64,000 nucleotides of DNA from Arenivirga flava. GTDB lineage: Bacteria > Actinomycetota > Actinomycetes > Actinomycetales > Microbacteriaceae. The stretch covers positions 1,116,001-1,180,000 of the forward strand of contig NZ_BSUL01000001.1 in NCBI RefSeq assembly GCF_030161575.1, read 5' to 3'. Below the pieces are notes generated by a model, which did not search any database, was not told where the DNA came from, and was given only the letters and a program-made list of their open reading frames with translations. How positions within the stretch are numbered: the stretch's first letter is position 1; every line of letters begins with the position of its first letter. A program made the translations under genes and the position numbers. Below, piece by piece: positions 51,538 to 59,187 of the stretch.

Positions 51538-52505
51538 TCAGCTCGAACCGCGCACGATCAGCTCGGTGCGGAACGGGTCGTCGCCGACGGGCTCGCCGAG
51601 CAGCGTCGCGACGGCCCGCTCCGCCATGCGCTCGAGCGGGGCGCTCACGGTCGTGAGCGGCGGGGTCGTCAGCGTCGAGCCGAAGATGTCGTCGTAGCCG
51701 GTGATCGCGAGGTCGGCGGGGATGCGCGCGCCGGCCGCCTGCGCCGCCTGCATCAGGCCGATGGCCATGAGGTCGTTGTACGCGACGACCGCGGTCGCGG
51801 GCGAGGCCGCCACGCGCTCGTAGGCGTCGCGGCCGCCGTCGATCGACGGCGTGCCGCCGGGGATGTCGAAGATGGACAGACCCCGCTCGCGGGCCAGCGC
51901 GAAGAGGGAGTCCCAGCGGCGGCCGTTCATCCACGACCGCAGCGGACCCCCGAGGTAGGCGATCGCCCGATGCCCGCGCTGCTGCAGATGGTCGAGCAGC
52001 GCACCGTTGCCGGGGTCGACCCACGGCACCTCGCCCTCGACGCCCGCCACCTCGCGGTTGAGCAGCACCAGCGGGCGCTGCGCGGCGAGCTCCAGCACCT
52101 CCGCGTCGTCCAGCCGGGTGCTGGCGAGCACGAGCCCGTCGACGCCGCGCACGAGGTTGCGGGCGGTGTGCGCCTCGCGCTCCCCTCCTCCTGCGACTCG
52201 GCGATCACGAGGGTGTATCCGGCGCGGGCGCACGCGCGCTCGGCGCCGCGGATGATGCCGAAGACCACGGGGTTCGTGATGTCGGCGACCACGAGGCCGA
52301 TCGTCGAGGTGCGGCCGGTGAGCAACGCCCTGGCGGCGGGGTTGAACTGGAAGCCGAGCTCGTCGGCCGCGGCGCGGATCCGCTCCGTGGTCTTCGCCGT
52401 GATGCGGCCCGGGCGGTTCAGCGCGCGGGAGACGGTCGAGGGGCTCACGCCGGCCAGTGCGGCGACGTCGTAGATCGTCGGGGAGCTGCGCGGCGCATCC
52501 GTCAT
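51538..52505 (-). pseudogene. LacI family regulator, frame break in mid-gene
   Basis: The frame breaks at a run of four (plus 52182-52185). One added G gives IAESQEEGEREAHTARNLVRGVDG and a continuous 322-residue LacI protein. HTH residues 9-36 (PTIYDVAALAGVSPSTVSRALNR), hinge NPAARALLTGRTS, effector domain LVVADITNPVVFG to LAITGYDDIFGSTLTTPPLTTV. It is convergent with manD and lies upstream of the GH30 gene in the same direction reversed (it is transcribed on the same strand as GH30, after it). It is therefore a candidate regulator of the glucuronate operon or the GH30/ROK pair. The break resembles the other six one-base deletions. Confidence 0.88.
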
Positions 52506-52579
52506 CTGCAGCTCCGTCCGGCCGGTGGGAGGGGCGTCCGACGAGCGCCGGGCCCCTCCCGCCAGCCTAGCGGCGGGCG

Positions 52580-53959
52580 CTACGCCAGCGCCGGCAGCAG
52601 GATCGTGCTGAACGAGTCCGCCGGCAGCACCGGCGAGAGCACCCGCTCGCCGAGCAGGATGTCGACGCGCTGCTCGACCCGCTGGCCGTTGTGCAGCACG
52701 AGCACGATCGAGCCGTCCGGGTTGCGGAACGCCAGCTGCTCGTCGAAGCCCGAGTAGCTCGTGGTCGGGATTACCTCGGCGCCCTCGGTCACGAAGTGCG
52801 AGACGTGCTTGAGCAGGTGCAGCTCGTGCGTGCAGCGGTAGGTCCTCGTCGACGGGTCGACCACGACGAGCGAGTTCTGCGCCCAACCCCAGCGGCTGAC
52901 GCCGCCCTCGAGCAGCGCCATGTTCCAGTACTGGTAGGCCGTCGCGCCATTGGTGATGAAGTGCCGCAGCAGGGTCCAGGCGAACCGGGCGTAGCGCCAG
53001 TCGTTCAGCCCGTCGCCGCACTCCTGCTCGGTCTGGTAGATCCGCAGCTCGGGGCGATGGCGGTGCAGGATCGGCGCGGCGGCCTTGCCGTGCCATTGGA
53101 TGCCGACGCCGGCGATGTACGGACCGGCGACCTCGTCCTCGATCACGGCCTCCGCCATCCGCTCGTCCGGTCGCTCCAGGGTGCCGAGGAACACCTCGAC
53201 ATCGCGCTCGGCCATGGCCGGGCCGAGGTGGCGGACGAAGGCGGTGAGCCCCTCCGGCGTCCAGGTGCAGCTGGGGAAGATCTGCGCCGAATTGAACTCG
53301 TTCTGCGGCATGACCATGCCGATCTCGATGCCCTGCTCGCGGTAGGCGTCGATGAAGCGGCCGAAGTAGTCGGCGTAGGCCTCGAGCACCGGCTCCTCGA
53401 GTCGGATCATGTCGGTGCCCTCGCGACCGACCTGGTCTTCGCGCAGCCCGTTCTCGACGTTGCCGATCGAGGTGCCGGGCATCGCGGCGGCGTAGTGGCC
53501 GTTCGTCTTCATCCAGCTGGGCGGGCTCCACGGCGAGGCCCAGAGACGCAGCGCCGGCTGGTGCGTCTTGGCGGCGCGGATGAACGGGATCAGCGTCTCG
53601 TGGTCGTTCTCGATCGAGAAGTGCTCGAGCGCGAGGTCGCCATCGACCTCGTCGTAGGAGTACCAGTCGCGCGAGAAGTCGTTCGCGCCGACCGGCATGC
53701 GGCACAGCGAGAGATTGGCGCCGGTGCCGGGCTCGAAGAGCTCGCGCAGCACGGCGTCGCGGTCGGCCTCGTCGAGCAGCTCGAGCGCGGTCCAGCCGAG
53801 CTCGTTGAAGCTGGCGCCGAAGCCCTCGATGCGCTGCTGCGGCCGGTCGAGCTCGACGAAGACGCCGGGCAGCCCGCTCGGAGCGGTGAGCTCGGGGGCG
53901 GGGCGCTCCTGCCACGGGGCGGTCTCGGTCGTGACGATCCAACGGGCGTCGGTGGGCAT
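52580..53959 (-). CDS. GH30 family glycoside hydrolase
   Basis: 459-residue glycosidase. IEGFGASFNELGW, SPWSPPSWMKTNG and the C-terminal beta domain (about residues 385-459) place it in GH30. The acid/base is E221 in MPQNEFNS and the nucleophile probably E311 in YQTEQECG. GH30 enzymes remove beta-linked glucose, xylose, fucose or cleave beta-1,6-glucan; which applies cannot be read. There is no signal peptide, so it works on imported oligosaccharides. ATG 53959 follows AAGGAG by six bases. It is divergent from a ROK kinase that may phosphorylate the released sugar, with an inverted repeat between them. Confidence 0.9.
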   Translation of the reverse strand: MPTDARWIVTTETAPWQERPAPELTAPSGLPGVFVELDRPQQRIEGFGASFNELGWTALELLDEADRDAVLRELFEPGTGANLSLCRMPVGANDFSRDWYSYDEVDGDLALEHFSIENDHETLIPFIRAAKTHQPALRLWASPWSPPSWMKTNGHYAAAMPGTSIGNVENGLREDQVGREGTDMIRLEEPVLEAYADYFGRFIDAYREQGIEIGMVMPQNEFNSAQIFPSCTWTPEGLTAFVRHLGPAMAERDVEVFLGTLERPDERMAEAVIEDEVAGPYIAGVGIQWHGKAAAPILHRHRPELRIYQTEQECGDGLNDWRYARFAWTLLRHFITNGATAYQYWNMALLEGGVSRWGWAQNSLVVVDPSTRTYRCTHELHLLKHVSHFVTEGAEVIPTTSYSGFDEQLAFRNPDGSIVLVLHNGQRVEQRVDILLGERVLSPVLPADSFSTILLPALA

Positions 53960-54033
53960 GCGGGCTCCTTGCTGGGACGGGTCGGCCCAGTCTCGGTGCA
54001 GGCGAGGCGCATCCGTGCATCGCTTGCGCAATT

Positions 54034-54049
54034 TCCAACGCCCATTGGA
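54034..54049. promoter_or_regulatory. Inverted repeat TCCAA-N6-TTGGA between GH30 and ROK genes
   Basis: Perfect 5-base arms in the 106-base divergent gap; a TTGCGCAA palindrome lies at 54024-54031 just before it. CAGGCT at 54054-54059, six bases before the ROK ATG, could be a leaderless -10. Operator function is inferred from position. Confidence 0.45.
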
Positions 54050-54065
54050 CTGGCAGGCTGTCTGC

Positions 54066-54971
54066 ATGACACTCGCTCTCGCCGTGGATCTCGGCGGCAC
54101 CAAGGTCGAAGCCGCCATCGTCGACGACGACGGGGTGATCGTCCCCGGCACCAGGCACCGCGCCCCCACCGGCGAGGCGGCGGCGGGCGACGCCGGCGTC
54201 GCCCGCGAGTCCATCGAGACGGTGGTCCGGCGGGCGCTGGCCGCCGCTCCCGCGCCCGTGACCGCCGCCGGCATCGGTGCGGCGGGACCGGTCGACGCGG
54301 GCGCGGGCACCACGTCGCCCATCAACCTCCCGGCGCTGCGCGACTTCCCCATCGCCGAGGTCGTCGCCCGCGCCTCCGGCCTCGACCGCGTGCGGCTCGG
54401 CCTCGACGGCAGCTGCATCGCCCTCGCGGAGCGTTGGCGCGGCGCGGCGCGTGCCTGCGACGACGCGATCGTGCTCGTGGTGTCCACCGGTGTCGGCGGC
54501 GGCGTGATCGTCGACGGCCGGCTGCTGGGCGGCGCGTCCGGCAACGCCGGGCACCTCGGGCAGCTGGTCATCGAGCCCTTCGACGGCGACCCCGCGCCCG
54601 CCACGGTCGAGCGGATCGCCTCCGGTCCTCACACCGTGCGCTGGGCACGGGAGCGCGGATGGGCGGGGTCGACCGGCGAGGAGCTGGCCGCCGCGTACGC
54701 GGCCGGCGACCCGTTGGCCACCGAGGCCGTGCGGCGCTCCGCCGCCGCCGTCGGCGTGGGCATCGCGAACGCGGCGACCCTGCTCGACCTCGAGCTCGCG
54801 GTCGTCGGCGGCGGCTTCGCCCAGGTCGCGCAGGATTACGTCGACCTCGTGCAGGCGTCCGCGCGCGACGCGGCGCAGAACGCCTATGCCGCGCGCATCC
54901 GCGTCGAGCGGGCGCAGCTCGGCGGGGAGGCCCCGCTCATCGGCGCGGCGGCGCTGGTGCTGCTCGACTGA
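54066..54971 (+). CDS. ROK family sugar kinase
   Basis: 301-residue ROK protein without a DNA-binding domain, so a kinase rather than a repressor. N-terminal ATP motif LAVDLGGTKVEAAIVDDDG, substrate loop SPINLPALRDFPI, catalytic-aspartate region LGLDGSCIALAERW (D in LD, replacing the usual NDAN with DGSC) and GVGGGVIVDGRLLGGASGNAGHLG. The cysteine-rich zinc site (CxCGxxGC) typical of ROK kinases is absent: GHLGQLVIEPFDGDPAP runs straight on. Glucokinase- or fructokinase-like activity on the sugar released by GH30 is inferred. The start is leaderless-like at 54066. Confidence 0.82.
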   Translation: MTLALAVDLGGTKVEAAIVDDDGVIVPGTRHRAPTGEAAAGDAGVARESIETVVRRALAAAPAPVTAAGIGAAGPVDAGAGTTSPINLPALRDFPIAEVVARASGLDRVRLGLDGSCIALAERWRGAARACDDAIVLVVSTGVGGGVIVDGRLLGGASGNAGHLGQLVIEPFDGDPAPATVERIASGPHTVRWARERGWAGSTGEELAAAYAAGDPLATEAVRRSAAAVGVGIANAATLLDLELAVVGGGFAQVAQDYVDLVQASARDAAQNAYAARIRVERAQLGGEAPLIGAAALVLLD

Positions 54972-54978
54972 GCCGAGG

Positions 54979-56007
54979 TCAGGCCTCGAGGAAGCGCACC
55001 CAGTTCGCCCCGGCGCCGGTCTCGGCCTGCTGCAGCAGCTCGAGGCGCTCGCCGTCGACCGCGTAGAGCGAGACCGTGGTCGAGCGCTCCCCCGCGGCGA
55101 CGAGGAATCGGCCGTCGGCGCTCAGCGCGAAGCCGCGCGGCTGCGGCTCGGTGACGGTGAAGTCCTCGGCGGCGGTCATCCGGCCGCGCTCGTCCACGGG
55201 CACCGCGGTCAGGGTGCTCATCGAGCGCTCCGAGGCCCAGAGCACGCGCTCGTCGGCGCCCCAGTGCAGGTCGGCGCCCCAGACGGCGCCGCGCGCGACC
55301 GGGTCGGCCTCGATCTCGCCGCGCACGAGTCCCGCGCGCAGGTCGGTGATGTTCGCGGCCGTGCGCAGCGCGAGTTCGCCGGTCGCGACGTCGCGGTCGA
55401 AGCGCAGCACCTCGCCGGAGTACTCGGTGACCACGTAGACCGCGTCCTGCGAGGCGTTGAGCACGAGATGGCGGGGCGCGGCGCCCTGGGGCACGGAGGC
55501 GGACTGCACGTGCGTGAGCGTCAGGTCGTCGCCGATCGCGTAGGTGGCGACGAGGTCGTCGCCCAGGGAGACGAAGTGCGCGAAGCGGTCGTCGGCGCTC
55601 GGCAGCACCGAGTGCAGGTACGTGTGCTCGACGGTCGAGATCGGCTCGCCGACGACGCCGTCGACGATCGGGGCGATGAAGCCGTAGCTGCCGCCGTACG
55701 AGGCGCCGAGCAAGGCGCCGCCGTCGCGGGTCAGGGCGAGGTAGGCGACGGAGCCGCCGGGCAGGTCGGTGCGCGAGCGCTCGGCGAGCGCTCCGGTCGC
55801 GCGGTCGAGCTCGAGCGTGACGACGGCCGCCGGGTCGCCCTTGACGCCCGCGTAGACCAGTCCGCGCGCCGCATCGATCGCGAAGGTACCGGTGCCCTTG
55901 AGACCGCCAGTCACGGCCAGACGGCTCAGGGCGCCGTCCTCGAGCCGGAAGGTGCCGATGCTGCTGTCGCCGGCGTTCGCGACGAGGACGAGGGATGCGT
56001 TGCTCAC
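54979..56007 (-). CDS. Lactonase family seven-bladed beta-propeller (YbhE-type)
   Basis: 342-residue beta-propeller of the 6-phosphogluconolactonase YbhE family. Repeated blades include ARGLVYAGVKGDPAAVVTL, QDAVYVVTEYSGEVLRF and PRGFALSADGRFLVAAGE, with the conserved HSVLPSADDRF block. It hydrolyses sugar lactones in the cytoplasm; given the sugar dehydrogenases around it, an aldonolactone is as likely as 6-phosphogluconolactone. The start is GTG 56007, with no strong ribosome site. It is convergent with the ROK gene, seven bases apart, and lies just downstream of the pabB-like gene on the same strand, possibly read through from it. Confidence 0.82.
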   Translation of the reverse strand: MSNASLVLVANAGDSSIGTFRLEDGALSRLAVTGGLKGTGTFAIDAARGLVYAGVKGDPAAVVTLELDRATGALAERSRTDLPGGSVAYLALTRDGGALLGASYGGSYGFIAPIVDGVVGEPISTVEHTYLHSVLPSADDRFAHFVSLGDDLVATYAIGDDLTLTHVQSASVPQGAAPRHLVLNASQDAVYVVTEYSGEVLRFDRDVATGELALRTAANITDLRAGLVRGEIEADPVARGAVWGADLHWGADERVLWASERSMSTLTAVPVDERGRMTAAEDFTVTEPQPRGFALSADGRFLVAAGERSTTVSLYAVDGERLELLQQAETGAGANWVRFLEA

Positions 56008-56016
56008 CGGTCGACC

Positions 56017-57204
56017 CTATCCGAGCGGCCCATCCAGCACGCTCAGCAGACGGTCCGCCTTCAGCCGCACCTCCGCGAGCTCGAAGGCCGGTTCGGAGAG
56101 CGCCGTGATGCCCCCGCCGGCGCCGACCGTGACGCCGTCGGGGGCGAAGACGATGCTGCGGATGACCATCGCGAGGTCGACCGAGCCATCGGCCCGGACC
56201 AGCCCGAAGGCCCCGGAGTACACGCCGCGCGGCGCCCGCTCGAGTCCGCGCAGGATGGCCATGGCGCTGCGCTTCGGGGCCCCGGTCATCGATCCGGCCG
56301 GGAACAGCGAGCGCACCGCGTCACCGGCGCCGAGCCCGTCGCGCAGACGGCCTTCGACGGTGCTCACCAGCTGGTGCACGGTCGCGTAGCGCTCCACGTC
56401 GAGCAGCCGCGTGACCCGCACCGAGCCCGGCACCGCGATGCGGCTGAGGTCGTTGCGCACCAGGTCGACGATCATGACGTTCTCGGCGCGCTCCTTGGCG
56501 TCCGCGCCCAGCTCCTCCGCGAGCGCGTCGTCGACGAGCGGATCGGGGTCCCGCCGCCGGGTGCCCTTGATAGGACTCGATCGCACGAGGCCGTGCGCGT
56601 CGATCTCGAGGAAGCGTTCCGGCGAGGCGCTCACCAGCGTCGTGCCGCCCAGCCGCAGCAGGCCCGCGTGGTGCGTCGGCGCCGCCGAGCGCAGGCGCGC
56701 GTATGCGGTCCACGGGTCGGTCGCCGTCCCGACCCGCGCCGTGTTCGTCAGGCAGAGCAGGTAGGCGTCACCGCGCTCGATCGACCGCTTGCAGGCCTCG
56801 ATCATGGCGAGGTAGGTGTCGTCGTCGTGCCGCCAGCGCACCACGGCGAGCCGGCGCACCGGTACCGGTTCGGGCGCCGCATCGCCGAGGTCGCAGAGGT
56901 CGATACCGCTGGCGCGCACCTCGCGGCGCGCGTGGTCGAACACCATCCAGCGCTCCGCGCGCAGGAAGCGCGCGCCACCCTCGTAGTCCAGCCACCCGGC
57001 CCAGAGCGGACGGTCACCGGCGGCCGGGTCGAGCGGCACCTCCGGCCAGGCGTCGACGAGCTCGGAGCCGAGCACGAGTGTGCTCGTGCCGCGCCCGTCG
57101 GTCGCCTCGAGCAGCGCGACGTGGCCCTCACCGGCCAGCGCGCGGGCCGCATCGAACGGCTCGACCCATCCGGGCAGCAGCCCGCCGACATCCCGCCCGT
57201 GCAC
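56017..57204 (-). CDS. pabB: Anthranilate/aminodeoxychorismate synthase component I
   Basis: 395-residue chorismate-binding enzyme. The C-terminal catalytic domain has SPERFLEID, SSPIKGTRRRDPDP, ENVMIVDLVRNDLSRI, TVHQLVSTVEGRLR and FPAGSMTGAPK. Pairing with the aminotransferase-IV gene next door points to 4-amino-4-deoxychorismate synthase (folate pathway), making ADC from chorismate and ammonia or glutamine via PabA, which is not in the window. The SPIKGT motif is typical of PabB/TrpE. The N-terminal domain is shorter than in E. coli PabB (453 aa). The GTG start at 57204 is supported by a -10 element TAGCAT six bases upstream. Confidence 0.9.
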   Translation of the reverse strand: MHGRDVGGLLPGWVEPFDAARALAGEGHVALLEATDGRGTSTLVLGSELVDAWPEVPLDPAAGDRPLWAGWLDYEGGARFLRAERWMVFDHARREVRASGIDLCDLGDAAPEPVPVRRLAVVRWRHDDDTYLAMIEACKRSIERGDAYLLCLTNTARVGTATDPWTAYARLRSAAPTHHAGLLRLGGTTLVSASPERFLEIDAHGLVRSSPIKGTRRRDPDPLVDDALAEELGADAKERAENVMIVDLVRNDLSRIAVPGSVRVTRLLDVERYATVHQLVSTVEGRLRDGLGAGDAVRSLFPAGSMTGAPKRSAMAILRGLERAPRGVYSGAFGLVRADGSVDLAMVIRSIVFAPDGVTVGAGGGITALSEPAFELAEVRLKADRLLSVLDGPLG

Positions 57205-57210
57205 GTCCCC

Positions 57211-57238
57211 ATGCTACGAGCCGCGGGGCTCCTAGGAT
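57211..57238. promoter_or_regulatory. Back-to-back leaderless promoters of pabB and pabC
   Basis: TAGCAT on the minus strand (57211-57216) is six bases from the pabB GTG. TAGGAT on the plus strand (57233-57238) is six bases from the pabC ATG. No ribosome sites are present. The two -10 elements lie 16 bases apart in a 40-base divergent gap. Confidence 0.65.
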
Positions 57239-57244
57239 CGACGC

Positions 57245-58018
57245 ATGCCCGCCGAGCCCGCCGTCCTGCGCTGGACGGGCCGCGCGCTCGAGCCGGTGGA
57301 CGAGGCAGTCGCGGGTCCCGTGCTCGCCGCCGACTCCTGGCTCGTCGACGACGGCCTGGTGCTCGCGCTCGACGCGCACCGCGCACGCTTCCTCGGCGCA
57401 GTGGGCGGACGAGCGGATGCGGCCCCGTTCTGGGCCGCCGCCGTCGCCACCCTGCCCCGCGAGGGCGCGTGGTTCCCCCGCGTCGAGCTGCTGCGCCTGA
57501 GCGACGGATCGGAGGAGCTGCGCCTGCAGCTGCGCCCTGCGCCGGCCCGCGGCCGCGAGCTGGTCGTCGCCACGCACTGGGGCCCGGACCCGCGCTCGCA
57601 GCCGACCGTCAAGGGCCCCGACCTCGAGGCGCTCGGCGCCGCGCGCGCCCGCACCGCGGAGCGCGGCGCGGACGAGGCGGTGCTGCTCTCCCCCGACGGC
57701 GAGCTCGTGGAGGGCGCGTGGAGCGCCCTCGCCTGGTGGCACAGCGAGCGGATGCACGTGGTCGACCCGGCGCTCCCCCGCATCCGCTCGGTCACCGAAC
57801 ACGAGCTGCTGGCCGTCGCGGCCGAAGAAGGGGTCGGCATCGACTTCGTGCGCGCCACGCCCACCGAGCTCGACGGCGCGGAGCTGTGGGTGCTCAGCGC
57901 ACTGCACGGCCCGAGACGCGCGACGGCCTGGCTCGATGGCCCGCGCCTGACCGGCCGGCCAGGGCGGCTCGACCATTGGCGAGGGCGACTCCTCGCACGC
58001 CGTCAACCGCTCGCCTGA
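57245..58018 (+). CDS. pabC: Aminotransferase class IV, 4-amino-4-deoxychorismate lyase-like
   Basis: 257-residue PLP fold-type IV protein. The lysine that should bind PLP is in QPTVKGPDLEALGAAR (about residue 123), the C-terminal phosphate-binding region includes RIRSVTEHELLAVA, and ELVEGAWSALAWWH corresponds to the conserved E-x-ASN segment with sequence changes (GAWSAL instead of ASNSN). ADC lyase, giving 4-aminobenzoate and pyruvate, is the best guess from pairing with pabB; the changed motif leaves room for another amino-acid substrate. Leaderless-type start at 57245. A bidirectional terminator follows. Confidence 0.82.
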   Translation: MPAEPAVLRWTGRALEPVDEAVAGPVLAADSWLVDDGLVLALDAHRARFLGAVGGRADAAPFWAAAVATLPREGAWFPRVELLRLSDGSEELRLQLRPAPARGRELVVATHWGPDPRSQPTVKGPDLEALGAARARTAERGADEAVLLSPDGELVEGAWSALAWWHSERMHVVDPALPRIRSVTEHELLAVAAEEGVGIDFVRATPTELDGAELWVLSALHGPRRATAWLDGPRLTGRPGRLDHWRGRLLARRQPLA

Positions 58019-58047
58019 GACTGCGGCGACCCGGGCTGCAAACAAGA

Positions 58048-58072
58048 AAACCCCCGACCAGATCGGGGGTTT
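58048..58072. terminator. Bidirectional intrinsic terminator between pabC and tRNA-Gln
   Basis: Ten-base stem AAACCCCCGA/TCGGGGGTTT with a five-base loop. Read on the minus strand it is followed by TTTTCTTG, a U-rich tail directly after the tRNA, so it should end the tRNA transcript. On the plus strand GGGGGTTT can end pabC. Confidence 0.85.
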
Positions 58073-58077
58073 CAAAG

Positions 58078-58149
58078 CTGGGGTACCTGGACTCGAACCA
58101 AGAATAACGGTACCAGAAACCGTCGTGTTGCCAATTACACCATACCCCA
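58078..58149 (-). tRNA. tRNA-Gln (CTG anticodon)
   Basis: 72-base cloverleaf on the minus strand. Acceptor arms TGGGGTA/TACCCCA pair over seven bases with discriminator G. The anticodon loop TTCTGGT gives anticodon CTG, decoding the CAG codon for glutamine. The T-arm contains GGTTCGAGTCC. No CCA is encoded. The terminator lies five bases beyond the 3' end. Confidence 0.95.
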
Positions 58150-58232
58150 TGGCTGGTTCCCGCTCAGCGGGCCGTCGACAACTCTAGCAGAGGTCGAGGG
58201 CGCCCGATGACCACCGGGCGCCCTCCGCGGGG

Positions 58233-58988
58233 TCAGCGCGCCAGCGCCTCGTCGAGCACGCGGCCGAAGTTCGCCGGGTCGTGGGCGAAGCGGCCCAGGA
58301 AGAGGCCGTCGACCTCGGGCACGGTGGCGAGCAGTCCGGGGCCCGCGCTGCCGCCGTAGACGATCGCGGGCGCGGGGCCGCCGATGAGCTCGGTCAGCGA
58401 GGAGCGGATGCCCGCCACCACCGCGTTGACGTGGTCCGCTCCGGCCGGGGCCGGGGCGCCGATCGCCCAGACGGGCTCGTACGCCACGACGATGCGGTCG
58501 AGCAGCGCGGCGTCGCCGACGGCGGCGACGCACTGGTCCACGACCGTGCGCACGGCGCCCTCGGGGTCGCCGCCCTCGGCCTCGCCGACGCAGAGCAGCG
58601 GGGTCAGCCCCGCCGCGATCGCGACGCGCGTCTTCGCGGCGACCACCGCATCCGTCTCCCCGTAGCGGGCACGGCGCTCGGCGTGGCCGATCTCGACCAG
58701 GCGCACGCCCATCTCGGCGAGCAGCCCGGCACCGACCTCGCCGGTCGCGGCGCCCTCGTCCTGGCTCACGGCCTGCGCGCCGACGGTGACGCCGGCGGGG
58801 CCGAGGATGCGCAGCGCGCTCTCGAGCACGGGGAACGACGGGATGACGAACGGGGTGATGCCCGCCTCCGCGAGGGCCGGCCGCTCCTCGACGATGCGCG
58901 CGACCGCGCTCATCCAGTCGAAGTGCTGCTGGTAGCCGAAGTACATCTTGGTGCTGGTGCCGATCCAGCGGGCGCGCTCTGCGGGCAT
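58233..58988 (-). CDS. Triose-phosphate-isomerase-family isomerase (TpiA2/EryH/LerI-like)
   Basis: 251-residue TIM-barrel isomerase. Catalytic points are K14 in IGTSTKMYFG, H102 in IGHAERRARYG and E171 in AYEPVWAIG, with the phosphate loop VYGGSAGPG. It departs from housekeeping TPI: asparagine of GNWKMN is replaced (TST-K) and GHSERR reads GHAERR. Such variants include the L-erythrulose-1-phosphate isomerases (EryH/LerI). The neighbouring RpiB-like and DhaK-type genes fit that role, converting L-erythrulose 1-phosphate to D-erythrulose 4-phosphate. Acting as an auxiliary TPI remains possible. ATG 58988 follows GGAGGA. It is divergent from the GntP permease gene. Confidence 0.85.
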   Translation of the reverse strand: MPAERARWIGTSTKMYFGYQQHFDWMSAVARIVEERPALAEAGITPFVIPSFPVLESALRILGPAGVTVGAQAVSQDEGAATGEVGAGLLAEMGVRLVEIGHAERRARYGETDAVVAAKTRVAIAAGLTPLLCVGEAEGGDPEGAVRTVVDQCVAAVGDAALLDRIVVAYEPVWAIGAPAPAGADHVNAVVAGIRSSLTELIGGPAPAIVYGGSAGPGLLATVPEVDGLFLGRFAHDPANFGRVLDEALAR

Positions 58989-59036
58989 GCTTCCTCCATC
59001 GTGGGGTTGGGGATGGGCACAAGCCTAGGGGCGCGG

Positions 59037-59067
59037 TTGTCGCAGGGTCGTAGATCCCATACGATCT
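59037..59067 (+). promoter_or_regulatory. gntP promoter with overlapping palindrome
   Basis: TTGTCG (59037-59042) and TACGAT (59060-59065) are separated by 17 bases and form a good -35/-10 pair. The inverted repeat AGATC-N6-GATCT (59052-59067) covers the -10 box, so a repressor bound there could control gntP and perhaps the divergent isomerase gene. The regulator is not identified. Confidence 0.5.
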
Positions 59068-59187
59068 GGGGAGCGGACGTCAGACATCCTGTCGCACCGC
59101 GAGAAGCGTGGCGTGAGGCGCCGCGCTTCCCCGGTCAGGGTGGACCAGTATCCGGATCGGGCGCACCCGAACCCGGAAAGTGATCCC

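Noticed and set aside
58078-58149. tRNA-Gln as an integration site for a genomic island
   Set aside because: No integrase gene and no direct repeat of the tRNA 3' end were seen in the window.
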